DNA from: Actinomycetospora soli
GTDB taxonomy: Bacteria; Actinomycetota; Actinomycetes; Mycobacteriales; Pseudonocardiaceae
Length of the DNA: 64,000 nucleotides
Assembly (NCBI RefSeq): GCF_021026295.1
Contig: NZ_JAJNDA010000007.1
Coordinates: forward strand, 240,255 to 304,254
Direction of reading: 5' to 3'
Both the position numbers and the translations under genes were made by a program. Below the pieces are notes generated by a model. The model saw only the letters and a list, made by a program, of their open reading frames with translations. It searched no databases and had not been told where the DNA came from. Within the stretch, counting starts at the first letter, position 1; each line of letters opens with the position of its first letter. This document shows positions 23,696-33,167 of the stretch, piece after piece.

Positions 23696-24472
23696 GTGGC
23701 GGACGAACGTCGGTGGCAGGAGGATCGGGAGCGGTTCGTGGACAGCAACTCCGACGACGCGCTGGGGCCCCTGGCCGAGCAGTTCGTCTCCCTCGGTGAG
23801 GCCCTCTGCGGCGCCCGGCCGCAGCAGGGCGTGGCGGAGGTCCTGCGCCGGATCGTGACGGCCGCGCAGGAGATCACCGGCGCCGACGTGGTGTCGGTGA
23901 CCCTGCGCGACGGCGACGGCTTCACCACGGCCGCGGAGACCGACGCCGTGGCCACCAAGGCCGACGCGGTGCAGTACGAGACCGGCGAGGGGCCCTGCGT
24001 CGAGGCCACCGTCGAGGACGGGCTCGGGTACTTCGCCTGCGCCGACCTCGCCCACGAGTCGCGCTGGCCCGAGTTCGGGCCGGCCGCCGCCGGGCTCGGC
24101 CTGCACGCGGTCTTCGCCACCGGCCTGTTCCCGCGCACCAGCGGGCCCCGGCTCGGCGCGCTGAACTACTACTCCCGCCAGGTCGGCGGGCTCGACCACG
24201 TCGACCGGGACCAGGCGCTGATCTTCGCCGTGCACGCCGCCGCCGTGCTGCAGGGCGCCCAGGCCGTCGAGGCCGCCGAGCTGCGGGCCACGCAGCTGCA
24301 GGAGGCGGTGCGCTCCCGCGACGTCATCGGCCAGGCCAAGGGCATCCTCATGGAGCGCCGCGGCCTGTCCGCCGACCAGGCGTTCGACACGCTGCGCCGC
24401 ACGTCGCAGGAGCTCAACGTCAAGCTCCGCGACCTCGCGACCACCCTCGCGTCGCGGCGCGCCGACCTGTAG
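23696..24472 (+). CDS. GAF and ANTAR domain protein (putative RNA-binding antiterminator)
   Basis: 258 residues. A GAF domain (about 35-190) has GADVVSVTLRDGDGF, YETGEGPCVEA and LGALNYYSRQVGGLDH. The C-terminal ANTAR helix bundle (about 200-255) has SRDVIGQAKGILMERRGLSADQAFDTLRRTSQELNVKLRDLA, given here as blocks of the classical motif. ANTAR proteins bind paired RNA hairpins and prevent termination; the GAF part senses a ligand or redox state. GTG 23696 is supported by the -10 element at 23684. An internal GTG near 23738 with GGGAG upstream is an alternative start. The RNA target is not evident in the window. Confidence 0.87.
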   Translation: MADERRWQEDRERFVDSNSDDALGPLAEQFVSLGEALCGARPQQGVAEVLRRIVTAAQEITGADVVSVTLRDGDGFTTAAETDAVATKADAVQYETGEGPCVEATVEDGLGYFACADLAHESRWPEFGPAAAGLGLHAVFATGLFPRTSGPRLGALNYYSRQVGGLDHVDRDQALIFAVHAAAVLQGAQAVEAAELRATQLQEAVRSRDVIGQAKGILMERRGLSADQAFDTLRRTSQELNVKLRDLATTLASRRADL

Positions 24473-24594
24473 CCGGCCGGCTCACCGGGCGGAGCCGGCT
24501 CGCGGTTTACGCGGACCGGGGCAGCGGGAACCTCGAAGATCCCCCGTGGAGACCTCGCGGGACGACGGTGTCACCGTGTCTCCCGGAGGTTCCC

Positions 24595-25011
24595 GTGGCC
24601 GCTCCCACCACCCCGTCCGAACTCCCCGCCGGCCTGGACGAACGCCGCCGGCACGCCCGCACCGCCGCCGCCCGGCGCGCCGTCGACGGGGTCGGGACCA
24701 GCTGGTTCGACGACGGGTGCGTCGCGCTCGCCGTCGTCGGCGTCGTCGGCCCGCGCCAGGTCCGGGCGCTGCGCGATCTGCGTCCGCAGCTCGCCCGCGA
24801 GGCCTGGGCGGAGCTCGTCATCGACCTCGGTCACGTCGACGGCGAGTGCGGTCCCGCCCTCGTGCGCGTGCTCGGCCAGCTGCGGGTCCAGCGCCTGACC
24901 GCGGGGGCGCGGGTCGAGCTGCACGGCGCGCCCGCCGAGGTCGTCGCCGAGCTCGGCGCGCAGCCCGCGACGACGTTCACTGTGCACGAGGAGCCCGCGC
25001 CCTCGCGGTGA
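24595..25011 (+). CDS. STAS-like domain protein
   Basis: 138 residues. After a charged N-terminus, a strand-helix-strand pattern (CVALAVVGVVGPRQV, ELVIDLGHVDG, ALVRVLGQLRVQRLTAGARVELHG in parts, about 45-125) fits the STAS/anti-anti-sigma fold. The usual phosphorylated serine position in the D-x-S motif appears instead as DLGHVDGECG, so a Ser switch is not obvious. GTG 24595 has GGAGG 5 bases upstream, preferred over 24568. It follows the GAF-ANTAR gene in the same direction, and both are signalling-type proteins. The regulatory partner is unknown. Confidence 0.6.
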   Translation: MAAPTTPSELPAGLDERRRHARTAAARRAVDGVGTSWFDDGCVALAVVGVVGPRQVRALRDLRPQLAREAWAELVIDLGHVDGECGPALVRVLGQLRVQRLTAGARVELHGAPAEVVAELGAQPATTFTVHEEPAPSR

Positions 25012-25027
25012 GGGCCGGTCAGCCCTC
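25010..25027. terminator. Bidirectional hairpin between the STAS and PucR genes
   Basis: GAGGGC-CGGTCA-GCCCTC is a 6-bp GC-rich stem with a 6-base loop. It contains part of the plus-strand TGA in one arm and the minus-strand TGA in the loop. Confidence 0.45.
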
Positions 25028-26329
25028 GACGACGGGTTCGGCGGCGAAGGCGCCGCCGAACCGCAGGGCGAGCGCCACCTCGAGCCGGGCGACCGGGTCG
25101 TCCAGTGCGCCCGCGAACGACTCCTTCAGCCGCGCGAGCCGGTAGCGCACGGTCTGCGGGTGCACGTGCAGGGTGCCCGCGGCCTCGGCCACGTCGCCGT
25201 GGGCGTCGAGCCACGCGCGCAGCGTCTCCACCGCGCGGTCGCGGGCCGAGGCGGTCATCCGGCGCAGCGGCTCGAGGCGCTGCGCGACGAGGTCGGTCGT
25301 CACCGACACGTCGGCGTGCAGCAGCAGCGTCAGCAGGTGGTCGTCCGAACGCACCAGCTGCGAGGGCGGGCGGTTGCCGCGGGAGGGTCGGTCGCCGGGC
25401 ACGATCTCCCCGGCGGCGACGAGCGGCCAGGCCGACCGCGCGCGGGTGACGCTGCGGGCGATCTGGTCGAGGCCGACCGTCGGCCCGACGACCGCCGCGA
25501 CGCCGGCCGTGGCGTCGGCGAGGTAGTCGGCCCGGCCGGGGCCGTCGGGGTCGGGGAGGACGACGACCCCGAGGCCGTCGACGCGGGAGCCGAGGGCGTC
25601 CGGGGGCAGGCGGCGGAACACCGCCTGCAGCGACTCCTCGTCGCAGATCATCACGGCGAGCCTGCGGGGCAGGGACCACTCGGCGTCGCGGGCCAGGCGC
25701 TCGAGCTCCGGGCCCTCGGGCGGGGGCGTGCGCATCAGGGCGGAGACGAGCGTGTGCCGGCGCGCCTGGCGGGAGCCCGCGGTCAGGCTCTGCTCGTGGG
25801 CGTACCCGGCCACCGACGCGGCCGCGAGCTGTTCGGTGTAGGCGAAGAGGGCCTCGGCCAGTCGGAAGATGTCGTCGGGAGTCAGGCCGTAGTCGTCGCT
25901 GCCCGCGGAGATGCGCCGCCAGAGCACGCGGGTGCCGACCCGGTAGGCGGTCTGCAGCGCGTCCATCGTGCGGCCGTGGCGGTGCTCGACGCGGCCGAGC
26001 TCGAAGTACACGCGCGTGTCGGGCAGGTCGGCGTCGGTGCCGAGCAGCTGCAGGAACTGCTCCAGGGCGACCGAGACGCCGCGGCGGATGTTCTGTCCGA
26101 ACACCCCGTTCATCGACAGCGCGTACTCGGCGACCTGGGCGCGCACCTGCTCGATGATGTCGTCGCCGGTCTCCAGGACGACCGCCCGCATCCGGTCCGC
26201 GGCCGCCGGCGGCACCTCCGCCCAGGGGTGGCGCCGGGCGGGGTGCAGGTGGGCGCACCCGTCGACGGCGCGCAGGGGTGCCCGCGCCGCGTCGACGGCC
26301 CCGGCCTCCGCACCCGCTCCGTCGCTCAC
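25019..26329 (-). CDS. PucR/CdaR-type transcriptional regulator
   Basis: 436 residues. The N-terminal half (about 40-230) has a helical region typical of actinobacterial PucR-like proteins (RVYFELGRVEHRHGRTMDALQTAYRVG). A middle GGDEF-like regulatory segment contains AAVVGPTVGLDQIARSVTRARSA. The C-terminal helix-turn-helix (HTH_30, about 365-425) is clear: ARDRAVETLRAWLDAHGDVAEAAGTLHVHPQTVRYRLARLKE in parts. It is divergent from a lipase-like gene, with 92 bases between the starts. The inducer is unknown. Many such regulators control nearby catabolic genes, but no clear pathway is adjacent. Confidence 0.83.
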   Translation of the reverse strand: MSDGAGAEAGAVDAARAPLRAVDGCAHLHPARRHPWAEVPPAAADRMRAVVLETGDDIIEQVRAQVAEYALSMNGVFGQNIRRGVSVALEQFLQLLGTDADLPDTRVYFELGRVEHRHGRTMDALQTAYRVGTRVLWRRISAGSDDYGLTPDDIFRLAEALFAYTEQLAAASVAGYAHEQSLTAGSRQARRHTLVSALMRTPPPEGPELERLARDAEWSLPRRLAVMICDEESLQAVFRRLPPDALGSRVDGLGVVVLPDPDGPGRADYLADATAGVAAVVGPTVGLDQIARSVTRARSAWPLVAAGEIVPGDRPSRGNRPPSQLVRSDDHLLTLLLHADVSVTTDLVAQRLEPLRRMTASARDRAVETLRAWLDAHGDVAEAAGTLHVHPQTVRYRLARLKESFAGALDDPVARLEVALALRFGGAFAAEPVVEG

Positions 26330-26421
26330 GAGGCCATTGTGGCCCAGACCGGGCGGTGCGGGGGAGACGCCGCGATCCGGGACACAGCACCTCCACAGCC
26401 CGCCCCGTCGGGTTCGGGGAC

Positions 26422-27723
26422 ATGATCGGGGGACACGGAGCGAGGGGGTGGCGGGTGGGCGGCTCGGGAGCCGGGCGTTGCGGGGCCGCGCCCCGCGGTG
26501 CCGGACGCGTCGCGCTCGTCGGCGGGCTCGGGGCCGCGCTCGTCACGACGGCGGGCTTCCGGCCCCTGACCCGGCGCTGGCCGGCGGCGATCGGCGCGTC
26601 CCTGCTCGCGGCCTTCGCCACCGAGCTGCCCCGCCCGACGGCGGCCCTGACCGGCGGGGTCGCCCTCCTGGCGGCCCGGCGCGGGGCGGGCCGGACGGTG
26701 CCCGGGCGGCTCGGGCTGGCCCTGGCGGCCGCGTCGGTGGCGGCGCTGCTCGAGCTCGACCGCCGCGCCCGCGCCACCGACGGGGTGCTGCGGGCCGCCC
26801 TGGTCGGCGCGTTCGGGCGCTCCGGGCCGGAGCCCGAACCACCGGCCTGGCTCTCGCCGCGGGCGATCACGGCGCCCCGCCGGTTCCGGGCCGCGGGGGC
26901 GCGGGACGTGCCCTACGGCCCGCACGGGGTGGCCAACCTGCTCGACGTGTGGCGCCACCCCGACCTCCCCGACGACGCGCGGGCGCCCGTCCTGGTGGAG
27001 ATCCACGGCGGGGCGTGGTCGTCGGGGCGCAAGGAGGGCGAGGGGAACCCGCTCATGGCCCACCTGGTCGCGCGGGGCTGGGTGTGCGTGACCGTGAACT
27101 ACCGCCTGGGGCCCCGCCATCGGTGGCCGGCGATGATCGACGACGTCCGGGCCGCCCTGGGGTGGGTGCACACCCACATCGCCGACCACGGGGGCGACCC
27201 CGCGTTCGTCGCCGTCAGCGGTGGCTCCGCAGGCGCGCACCTCGCGGCCCTGGCCGCGCTGACCGGGGACGACGACGCGCACACCCGCGTCGACGCGGCG
27301 GTCACGCTCTACGGCATCTACGACCTGACCGCCGACGACGGCAGCGGCACGCTCGACGAGCTGCTGGCCGAGACGATGATGTCGGGCGCGCCGGCGGACT
27401 GGGCCGGGGCGTCGCCCACCCACCGCGTCACCGCGGGCGCCCCGCCGTTCCTCGTGCTGCACGGCACGGGGGACGCGATCGTGGTGCCGGAGCAGAGCCG
27501 CGGGTTCGTCCGGGCGCTGCGGGCGGGATCCCGTGCGCCCGTGGCCTACGCGGAGCTCCCGCACGCCCAGCACGCGTTCGACGCCCTGCCGACCCCGCGC
27601 ACGATGCTCGTCGTCCGTGCCGTGGAGGCGTTCCTCGTCGGCGTCCTGGGGCACCGCCCGGCGCGACCGGGCGCGGCCGCCCTGGTGGCGGGGCGGGGAC
27701 CGGGAGGGGCGCCGCGTCCGTGA
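26422..27723 (+). CDS. Alpha/beta hydrolase with N-terminal membrane segments (esterase/lipase-like)
   Basis: 433 residues. Three hydrophobic stretches (about 28-45, 55-70, 98-112) precede an alpha/beta-hydrolase domain from about residue 165. Catalytic features are the oxyanion motif VEIHGGAWSSG, the nucleophile elbow SGGSAGAHLAALA, the aspartate in HGTGDAIVVPE and the histidine in PHAQHAFD. The HGG and GxSxG pattern is that of the hormone-sensitive-lipase/BD-FAE group. It would act on esters near the membrane. ATG 26422 lacks a strong ribosome site; a GTG at 26455 is an alternative start. It is divergent from the PucR regulator. Confidence 0.8.
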   Translation: MIGGHGARGWRVGGSGAGRCGAAPRGAGRVALVGGLGAALVTTAGFRPLTRRWPAAIGASLLAAFATELPRPTAALTGGVALLAARRGAGRTVPGRLGLALAAASVAALLELDRRARATDGVLRAALVGAFGRSGPEPEPPAWLSPRAITAPRRFRAAGARDVPYGPHGVANLLDVWRHPDLPDDARAPVLVEIHGGAWSSGRKEGEGNPLMAHLVARGWVCVTVNYRLGPRHRWPAMIDDVRAALGWVHTHIADHGGDPAFVAVSGGSAGAHLAALAALTGDDDAHTRVDAAVTLYGIYDLTADDGSGTLDELLAETMMSGAPADWAGASPTHRVTAGAPPFLVLHGTGDAIVVPEQSRGFVRALRAGSRAPVAYAELPHAQHAFDALPTPRTMLVVRAVEAFLVGVLGHRPARPGAAALVAGRGPGGAPRP

Positions 27724-27831
27724 GGCGCGGGTGGCGCGGGTGGCGCGCTCCGAACGGGGTCGACGGCGCTCGATAGGCTGGACGCACCGTGGCGGAGTCC
27801 GTCCGCCGCACCTCGACCCAGGAGTTCCACC

Positions 27832-29898
27832 GTGTCCTCGCCAGCCTCTCCCGCGTCCACCCAGCACGTCCGGGTCGCTGCGGGCACGACGGCGGGCCAG
27901 GCCGTCCGGGAGGCGGGCCTCCCGGGCTCCGGGCCGCAGGCGGTCGTCGTCGTGAAGGCCCCCGACGGCACCCTGAAGGACCTCGCCTGGGTGCCGCAGG
28001 AGGACGTCGACGTCACCCCCGTGGCGGCCGACACCGAGGACGGCCGCGCCGTCATCCGGCACAGCGCGGCGCACGTGCTCGCGCAGGCCGTCCAGCAGAA
28101 GTTCCCGGACGCCAAGCTCGGCATCGGCCCGCCCGTCACCGACGGCTTCTACTACGACTTCGCGGTGGAGCGCCCCTTCACCCCCGAGGACCTGGCGGAC
28201 CTCGAGAAGTCGATGCGCAAGATCATCAAGGCGAAGCAGCGGTTCGCCCGCCGCGAGTACGCCTCGCTCGACGAGGCCCGCGCCGAGCTGGCCCACGAGC
28301 CGTTCAAGCTCGAGCTGGTCGACCTCAAGGGCAACTCCGACGCGGAGGCCGACGGCGAGATCATGGAGGTCGGGGCGGGGGAGCTCACCGCCTACGACAA
28401 CATCCACGCCCACACCGGCGACCGGGTCTGGGGCGATCTCTGCCGCGGCCCGCACGTGCCCACCACCGGCTACATCCCCGCCTTCAAGGTCACCCGCAGC
28501 GCCGCGGCGTACTGGCGCGGGGACCAGCGCAACGCGCAGCTCCAGCGCATCTACGGCACCGCGTGGGAGTCGCAGGAGGCCCAGGACGCGTACCTGGAGC
28601 GCCTCGCCGAGGCCGAGCGGCGCGACCACCGGCGCCTCGGCTCCGAGCTCGACCTGTTCAGCTTCCCCGACGAGATCGGGTCCGGCCTCGCGGTCTTCCA
28701 CCCCAAGGGCGGGGTGATCCGCAAGGAGCTGGAGGACTACTCGCGGCAGCGGCACGCGGAGGCCGGCTACGAGTTCGTCAACACCCCGCACGCCACCAAG
28801 GGCTCGCTGTTCGAGCTGTCCGGGCACCTCGACTGGTACCACGAGGGCATGTACCCGCCCATGCAGCTCGACGAGGAGCGGGGTCCCGACGGCGAGCTGA
28901 AGCGGGCCGCCGTCGACTACTACCTCAAGCCGATGAACTGCCCGATGCACAACCTGATCTTCCGGTCGCGCGGGCGGTCCTACCGGGAGCTGCCGCTGCG
29001 GCTCTTCGAGTTCGGCACGGTCTACCGCTACGAGAAGTCGGGCGTGGTGCACGGGCTCACCCGGGCCCGCGGCTTCACCCAGGACGACGCCCACATCTAC
29101 TGCACCCGCGAGCAGATGGCGGGCGAGATCGCCTCGCTGCTCGAGTTCGTCCTCGGCCTGCTGCGCGACTACGGGCTCGACGACTTCTACCTCGAGCTCT
29201 CCACCCGCAACCCGGAGAAGTCGATCGGGTCCGACGAGGCGTGGGAGGAGGCCACCGACGCGCTGCGCGAGGCGGCCTCGAGCTTCGGCCTCGACCTCGT
29301 CGACGACCCGGGTGGCGCCGCCTTCTACGCCCCGAAGATCAGCGTCCAGGCCAAGGACGCGATCGGCCGGTACTGGCAGATGTCGACCATCCAGGTCGAC
29401 CTCATGCTGCCCGACCGCTTCGAGCTGGAGTACACCGCGAGCGACGGCTCCCGGCAGCGTCCGGTGATGATCCACCGTGCGCTGTTCGGGTCGATCGAGC
29501 GCTTCTTCGGCGTGCTGACCGAGCACTACGCCGGGGCGTTCCCGGCGTGGCTCGCGCCGGTCCAGGCCGTCGCGATCCCGGTGTCGAACGACCAGGCCGA
29601 GTACGTCGACGGCATCGTCGGGAAGCTCCGGGCGCTCGGGCTGCGGGTCGAGGCGGACCACTCCGACGACCGGATGCAGAAGAAGATCCGGACGCACACC
29701 CTGCAGAAGGTGCCGTTCCTGCTGCTCGCGGGCGGCAAGGACGCCGACGCCGACGCGGTGTCGTTCCGCTTCCGCGACGGCAGCCAGGTCAACGGCGTGC
29801 CCGTGGACCGCGCGGTCGAGGCGGTCGCCGACTGGGTCGCCCGGCGCGAGAACACCTCGCCCGACGAGGCCTCGTTCGGTCCCCGAGTGAACGGCTGA
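27832..29898 (+). CDS. thrS: Threonyl-tRNA synthetase
   Basis: 688 residues, normal length. A TGS domain (about 8-70) is followed by the editing domain with [11 protein letters not shown] and the GFYYDF strand. The class II catalytic core has [24 protein letters not shown] (motif 2 region with a zinc cysteine), [18 protein letters not shown] (zinc histidine and further residues) and motif 3 in [13 protein letters not shown]-terminal anticodon-binding domain ends the protein. GTG 27832 has AGGAG about 9 bases upstream. No T-box-like leader fits in the 108-base upstream gap. It opens the thrS-HIT-pgsA-patA block known from mycobacteria. Confidence 0.97.
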   Translation: MSSPASPASTQHVRVAAGTTAGQAVREAGLPGSGPQAVVVVKAPDGTLKDLAWVPQEDVDVTPVAADTEDGRAVIRHSAAHVLAQAVQQKFPDAKLGIGPPVTDGFYYDFAVERPFTPEDLADLEKSMRKIIKAKQRFARREYASLDEARAELAHEPFKLELVDLKGNSDAEADGEIMEVGAGELTAYDNIHAHTGDRVWGDLCRGPHVPTTGYIPAFKVTRSAAAYWRGDQRNAQLQRIYGTAWESQEAQDAYLERLAEAERRDHRRLGSELDLFSFPDEIGSGLAVFHPKGGVIRKELEDYSRQRHAEAGYEFVNTPHATKGSLFELSGHLDWYHEGMYPPMQLDEERGPDGELKRAAVDYYLKPMNCPMHNLIFRSRGRSYRELPLRLFEFGTVYRYEKSGVVHGLTRARGFTQDDAHIYCTREQMAGEIASLLEFVLGLLRDYGLDDFYLELSTRNPEKSIGSDEAWEEATDALREAASSFGLDLVDDPGGAAFYAPKISVQAKDAIGRYWQMSTIQVDLMLPDRFELEYTASDGSRQRPVMIHRALFGSIERFFGVLTEHYAGAFPAWLAPVQAVAIPVSNDQAEYVDGIVGKLRALGLRVEADHSDDRMQKKIRTHTLQKVPFLLLAGGKDADADAVSFRFRDGSQVNGVPVDRAVEAVADWVARRENTSPDEASFGPRVNG

Positions 29899-29930
29899 CC
29901 GGTGCCTGACCCGACGAGCACGATGGGACC

Positions 29931-30545
29931 GTGGTGACGGACGGGGTGACCGATCCGGGTCGGCCGCCCGAGCCGGGGCGGCCCGACTCGGGCGTGCCGA
30001 GCGAGCACCCGCAGGGTGCCGACGAGCTGGCCGGCGCGGGCACGCCCGACGGGTTCCGCCGCCTCTGGGCCCCGCACCGCATGGCCTACATCGCGGGCGA
30101 GCAGGGGACCGGTGAGGTCGACGGCGGCTGCCCGCTGTGCGCCATCCCGGGCAAGTCGGACGCCGACGGCCTCGTCGTCGCCCGCGGCGAGCACGTGTAC
30201 GCGGTGCTGAACCTGCACCCGTACAACCCCGGGCACCTCATGGTGGTGCCCTACCGGCACGTCGCGAAGCTCGACGAACTGACCGACGACGAGTCGTCCG
30301 AGCTCATGCGCGTCACCCAGCAGGCGGTCCGGGCCCTGCGCACGATGTCGTCCCCGCACGGGTTCAACGTCGGCATCAACCTCGGTCACGTGGCCGGCGG
30401 CTCGCTCGCCGACCACCTGCACCAGCACGTCGTGCCCCGCTGGGGCGGCGACGCCAACTTCATCACCGTCATCGGCCAGACCAAGGTGATCCCGGCGCTG
30501 CTCGCCGAGACCCGGGACCGGCTCTCCGAGGTCTGGGACTCATGA
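29931..30545 (+). CDS. HIT-family Ap4A phosphorylase-like protein (Rv2613c-like)
   Basis: 204 residues. A 45-residue polar N-terminus precedes the HIT core: a CPLC pair near residue 65 likely binds zinc, then YAVLNLHPYNPGHLMVVPYRHVAKLDELT, and the catalytic histidine triad HLHQHVVPRW at about 164-173. Its place between thrS and pgsA is the same as that of Rv2613c, a diadenosine tetraphosphate phosphorylase. Expected reaction: phosphorolysis of Ap4A to ADP and ATP. GTG 29931 or GTG 29934 could both start. The stop overlaps the pgsA ATG (ATGA), so the genes are coupled. Confidence 0.9.
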   Translation: MVTDGVTDPGRPPEPGRPDSGVPSEHPQGADELAGAGTPDGFRRLWAPHRMAYIAGEQGTGEVDGGCPLCAIPGKSDADGLVVARGEHVYAVLNLHPYNPGHLMVVPYRHVAKLDELTDDESSELMRVTQQAVRALRTMSSPHGFNVGINLGHVAGGSLADHLHQHVVPRWGGDANFITVIGQTKVIPALLAETRDRLSEVWDS

Positions 30546-31222
30546 TCAACGACTGGGGTCGCGCGGCGATCAACCGCAGCCTCGAGCCGGCCGGCCGCTG
30601 GCTCGTCCGTCGGGGCATCCACCCCGACGCCATGACCGTCTTCGGGACGGCGGGTGCCACCGGCTTCGCGATCTGGCTCATCCCGACGGGGCATCTCTTC
30701 GCGGCGTCGATGATCGTCTGGGGCTTCGCGATGCTCGACGTCCTCGACGGCGCCATGGCGCGCGCCCGGGGGGTGACGAGCCCCTTCGGCGGGGTGCTCG
30801 ACTCGCTGTGCGACCGCATCGTCGACGGCACCGTCTTCGCCGGGATCGCCTGGTGGGCCGCGGCGAACGACCGCTGGATCATCGTGGCGCTCGCGCTGGT
30901 CTGCCTGATCTCCGGGCAGCTCATCTCCTACATCAAGGCGCGCGCCGAGGCGGCCGGGCTCCAGGGCGGCGGCGGCGTCGTCGAGCGGGCGGAGCGGCTC
31001 ATCCTCGGTCTGACCGGGATCGGACTCACCGGCCTCGGGCTCTGGTGGGCGGTCGACGTGGCGCTGTGGCTGCTCACGGCGGGCTCCCTCGTGACGGTCG
31101 GGCAGCGCATCCACACGGTCTGGGTCAGCGCGCGCGAGCAGTACGGCGCCGCGACCGGTCGCACCGACGCCCCCGACCGGGCCGCGCTCGAGCCGGGCGG
31201 GCCCAGCCGGGACGGCGGGTGA
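30542..31222 (+). CDS. pgsA: Phosphatidylinositol phosphate synthase (PgsA1-like CDP-alcohol phosphatidyltransferase)
   Basis: 226 residues with about six membrane helices. The CDP-alcohol phosphotransferase motif DX2DGX2ARX8GX3DX3D is intact in DVLDGAMARARGVTSPFGG followed by VLDSLCD (about residues 67-92). In this gene order the enzyme makes phosphatidylinositol phosphate from CDP-diacylglycerol and inositol phosphate, the first step of PIM synthesis. A phosphatidylglycerophosphate synthase role is less likely given the neighbours. It overlaps HIT upstream (ATGA) and patA downstream (GTGA). Confidence 0.92.
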   Translation: MINDWGRAAINRSLEPAGRWLVRRGIHPDAMTVFGTAGATGFAIWLIPTGHLFAASMIVWGFAMLDVLDGAMARARGVTSPFGGVLDSLCDRIVDGTVFAGIAWWAAANDRWIIVALALVCLISGQLISYIKARAEAAGLQGGGGVVERAERLILGLTGIGLTGLGLWWAVDVALWLLTAGSLVTVGQRIHTVWVSAREQYGAATGRTDAPDRAALEPGGPSRDGG

Positions 31223-32097
31223 GCTGGTCCGAGCGCGCCGCCGACCTCGGGTACGCGGCGGGCTGGCAGGTCGTGCGCGGCCTGCCCGAGCCGGTCGCCC
31301 GCGGGGTGTTCGACCTCGGCGCCGACCTCGCGGCGCACCGCGGCGGGCGCGGGGTCGAGCGCCTGCGGGCCAACTACGCCCGCGTCCGTCCGGACCTGTC
31401 CGACCACGCCCTCGACGAGCTGACCCGCGCCGGGGTCCGCTCCTACGCGCGGTACTGGCGCGAGGCGTTCCGGCTGCCCTCGGTCGACCCGAAGGCGCTG
31501 GCGGACGAGGTCGACGACGACGTCGTCGGCCGGGAGCACCTCGACGCCGCCCTCGCCCGGGGCCGCGGCGCGGTCGTCGCGCTGACCCACTCGGGCAACT
31601 GGGACGTCGTCGGCACCTGGGCGGTGCAGCGCTACGGCGGGTTCGCGACGGTGGCCGAGCGGCTCCGTCCCGAGTCGCTCTTCCAGCGGTTCGTCGCATA
31701 CCGGGAGTCGCTCGGCTTCGAGATCCTCCCGATGACCGGCGGCGAGGCACCCGTCCGCGGCCTGCTGCGGGCCCTGCGGGCGGGACGGATCGTCTGCCTC
31801 GTGGCCGACCGCGACCTCTCCCACCACGGCGTCGGCGTCGACTTCTTCGGGCACCGGGCCGCGATGCCGCCCGGGCCGGCGTCGCTCGCGGCCGCCACCG
31901 GGGCACCGCTGCTCCCGCTCGGCTGCTGGTTCACCGAGCGGGGCTGGGGCTTCCGCATCAACCCGCCGATCACCGTCGGCTCCCGGGACGACGTGCCCGC
32001 CGCGACCCAGGCGATGGCGGACGCGTTCGCCGGGGAGATCGCGCAGCACCCGCAGGACTGGCACATGCTCCAGCGCATCTGGCCCGACCTCGGCTGA
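31219..32097 (+). CDS. patA: Phosphatidylinositol mannoside acyltransferase
   Basis: 292 residues of the LpxL/HtrB-like lysophospholipid acyltransferase family. The catalytic HX4D motif is HSGNWD (about residues 117-122). Further family blocks are LRALRAGRIVCLVADRDLS, VDFFGHRAAMPPGPASLA and HPQDWHMLQRIWPD at the end. Rv2611c, at the same position in mycobacteria, adds palmitate to the 6-position of a PIM mannose. It acts at the cytoplasmic face of the membrane. GTG 31219 overlaps pgsA by 4 bases. Unlike in mycobacteria, pimA is not next; it lies 21 kb downstream. Confidence 0.9.
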   Translation: MSWSERAADLGYAAGWQVVRGLPEPVARGVFDLGADLAAHRGGRGVERLRANYARVRPDLSDHALDELTRAGVRSYARYWREAFRLPSVDPKALADEVDDDVVGREHLDAALARGRGAVVALTHSGNWDVVGTWAVQRYGGFATVAERLRPESLFQRFVAYRESLGFEILPMTGGEAPVRGLLRALRAGRIVCLVADRDLSHHGVGVDFFGHRAAMPPGPASLAAATGAPLLPLGCWFTERGWGFRINPPITVGSRDDVPAATQAMADAFAGEIAQHPQDWHMLQRIWPDLG

Positions 32098-32772
32098 TCA
32101 CGGGTCGACCTCCACGACGACGCGGGTGTCGTCGAAGGCGACCAGCCCGGCGATCGCGCCGAGGGCGGCGGTGGGTGCCCCGTAGGTCCACGCCACGTCG
32201 GCCAGGTCGGCGGTGCTCCACCAGGCGGTGGTGACGCCCTTGTACGGGCAGCGGGTGACCGTGTCCGACGGGGTCAGCAGCGACCAGGCCACGACCGTGG
32301 GGTCGAGGTACCAGCGCGGTGGCAGGCCGGTCTCGAACACAGCGACGGGCGACGACGACCGCGCCAGCACCTCCCGCGAGCCGGGGAGGCGGACCGTCAC
32401 CGTGCGATCGGCGCGGAGGGCGTCCACCCGGACGTACGGGTTGCGGGGGTGGCCGTGGATCCGCTCGGACTCCTCGAACCACGCGACGGTCTCGTCGAGG
32501 GTGACGACGACGTGGTCGCGGAGGCGGTCGTCGGGCGGGGCCGGGCGGGCCGACGCCGCGAGCCGGTCCGCGAGGTCGGCGCGCGGCACCGCGTACTGCG
32601 GGTAGTACGGGTGCTCCCAGACGTAGAAGGCCCGCGTGGTGTCCAGCGCCCAGCCCGCGGCGTCGCGGGCCCGCAGCCGCCGCGGGCACGGGGCGACGTG
32701 GCCGGCGGCGACGGGAGGTCCCGGGAAGTGGCCGGGCGCGAGGCCCTCGGCGGCCGGGCGGGAGGTCGTCAC
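32098..32772 (-). CDS. DUF427-domain protein
   Basis: 224 residues with two DUF427-like halves. The first (about 30-125) has YVWEHPYYPQYAVPRADL and WFEESERIHGHPRNPYVRVDAL. The second (about 130-222) has SSPVAVFETGLPPRWYL and TRCPYKGVTTAWWS, the best-conserved part of the family. DUF427 proteins have a beta-tent-like fold and unknown biochemical role. Its stop abuts the patA stop with no gap (TGATCA at the junction). GTG 32772 overlaps the VOC protein stop by 4 bases. The gene belongs to a short minus-strand operon with the next two. Confidence 0.83.
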   Translation of the reverse strand: MTTSRPAAEGLAPGHFPGPPVAAGHVAPCPRRLRARDAAGWALDTTRAFYVWEHPYYPQYAVPRADLADRLAASARPAPPDDRLRDHVVVTLDETVAWFEESERIHGHPRNPYVRVDALRADRTVTVRLPGSREVLARSSSPVAVFETGLPPRWYLDPTVVAWSLLTPSDTVTRCPYKGVTTAWWSTADLADVAWTYGAPTAALGAIAGLVAFDDTRVVVEVDP

Positions 32773-33167
32773 GCGGGCTCCCGGTCCCGGTCCCCGTCCT
32801 GGTCGCCGTGCCGGCCGAGCACGCAGAACGCGTTGCCCTCCGGGTCGGCCAGCACCACCCAGGGGTGGTCGGGCGCGGGGTCGACCACCCGCGCGCCCAG
32901 GTCGGTCAGCCGGGCGATCTCGGCCTCCCGGGTGCTGCCGTCGGTCTGCAGGTCGAGGTGGATCCGGGTCTTCCCCGGTGTGGGGTCGGCGACCTGCTGG
33001 AGGAGGAGGTCGGTACCGCCCGCGACCGGGACGGTGACGTAGGTGGTGCCGTGCGCGTCCGTCGAGCGCTCGCCCACGGCCACGCCGAGGGCGCGCGCCC
33101 AGAAGTCGGCGAGGGCGACGGGGTCGACCGCGTCGATGGTGACGGCGAGCAGGGTCGACGGGCTCAT
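32769..33167 (-). CDS. VOC-family (glyoxalase/bleomycin-resistance fold) protein
   Basis: 132 residues, a single VOC unit. LLAVTIDAVDPVALADFWARALG (about 6-28) is the typical first helix of the fold. KTRIHLDLQTD (about 66-76) and WVVLADPEGNAFCVLG (about 102-117) provide the expected metal-side strands. The histidine in IHLDL is a plausible metal ligand. Function in this large family cannot be predicted; it could be a dioxygenase, isomerase or binding protein. Start and stop overlap its neighbours by 4 bases. Confidence 0.85.
   Translation of the reverse strand: MSPSTLLAVTIDAVDPVALADFWARALGVAVGERSTDAHGTTYVTVPVAGGTDLLLQQVADPTPGKTRIHLDLQTDGSTREAEIARLTDLGARVVDPAPDHPWVVLADPEGNAFCVLGRHGDQDGDRDREPA

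Noticed and set aside
27724..27831. T-box leader for thrS
   Set aside because: The gap of 108 bases is too short, and no specifier/antiterminator pattern or T-run hairpin is visible.
26326..29697. 1123-codon open frame on the minus strand opposite the lipase-like gene and thrS
   Set aside because: It is antisense to two clearly recognisable genes. Its product is a low-complexity Arg/Gly/Val/Asp mix with no domain, as expected from G/C third positions read in the wrong frame.
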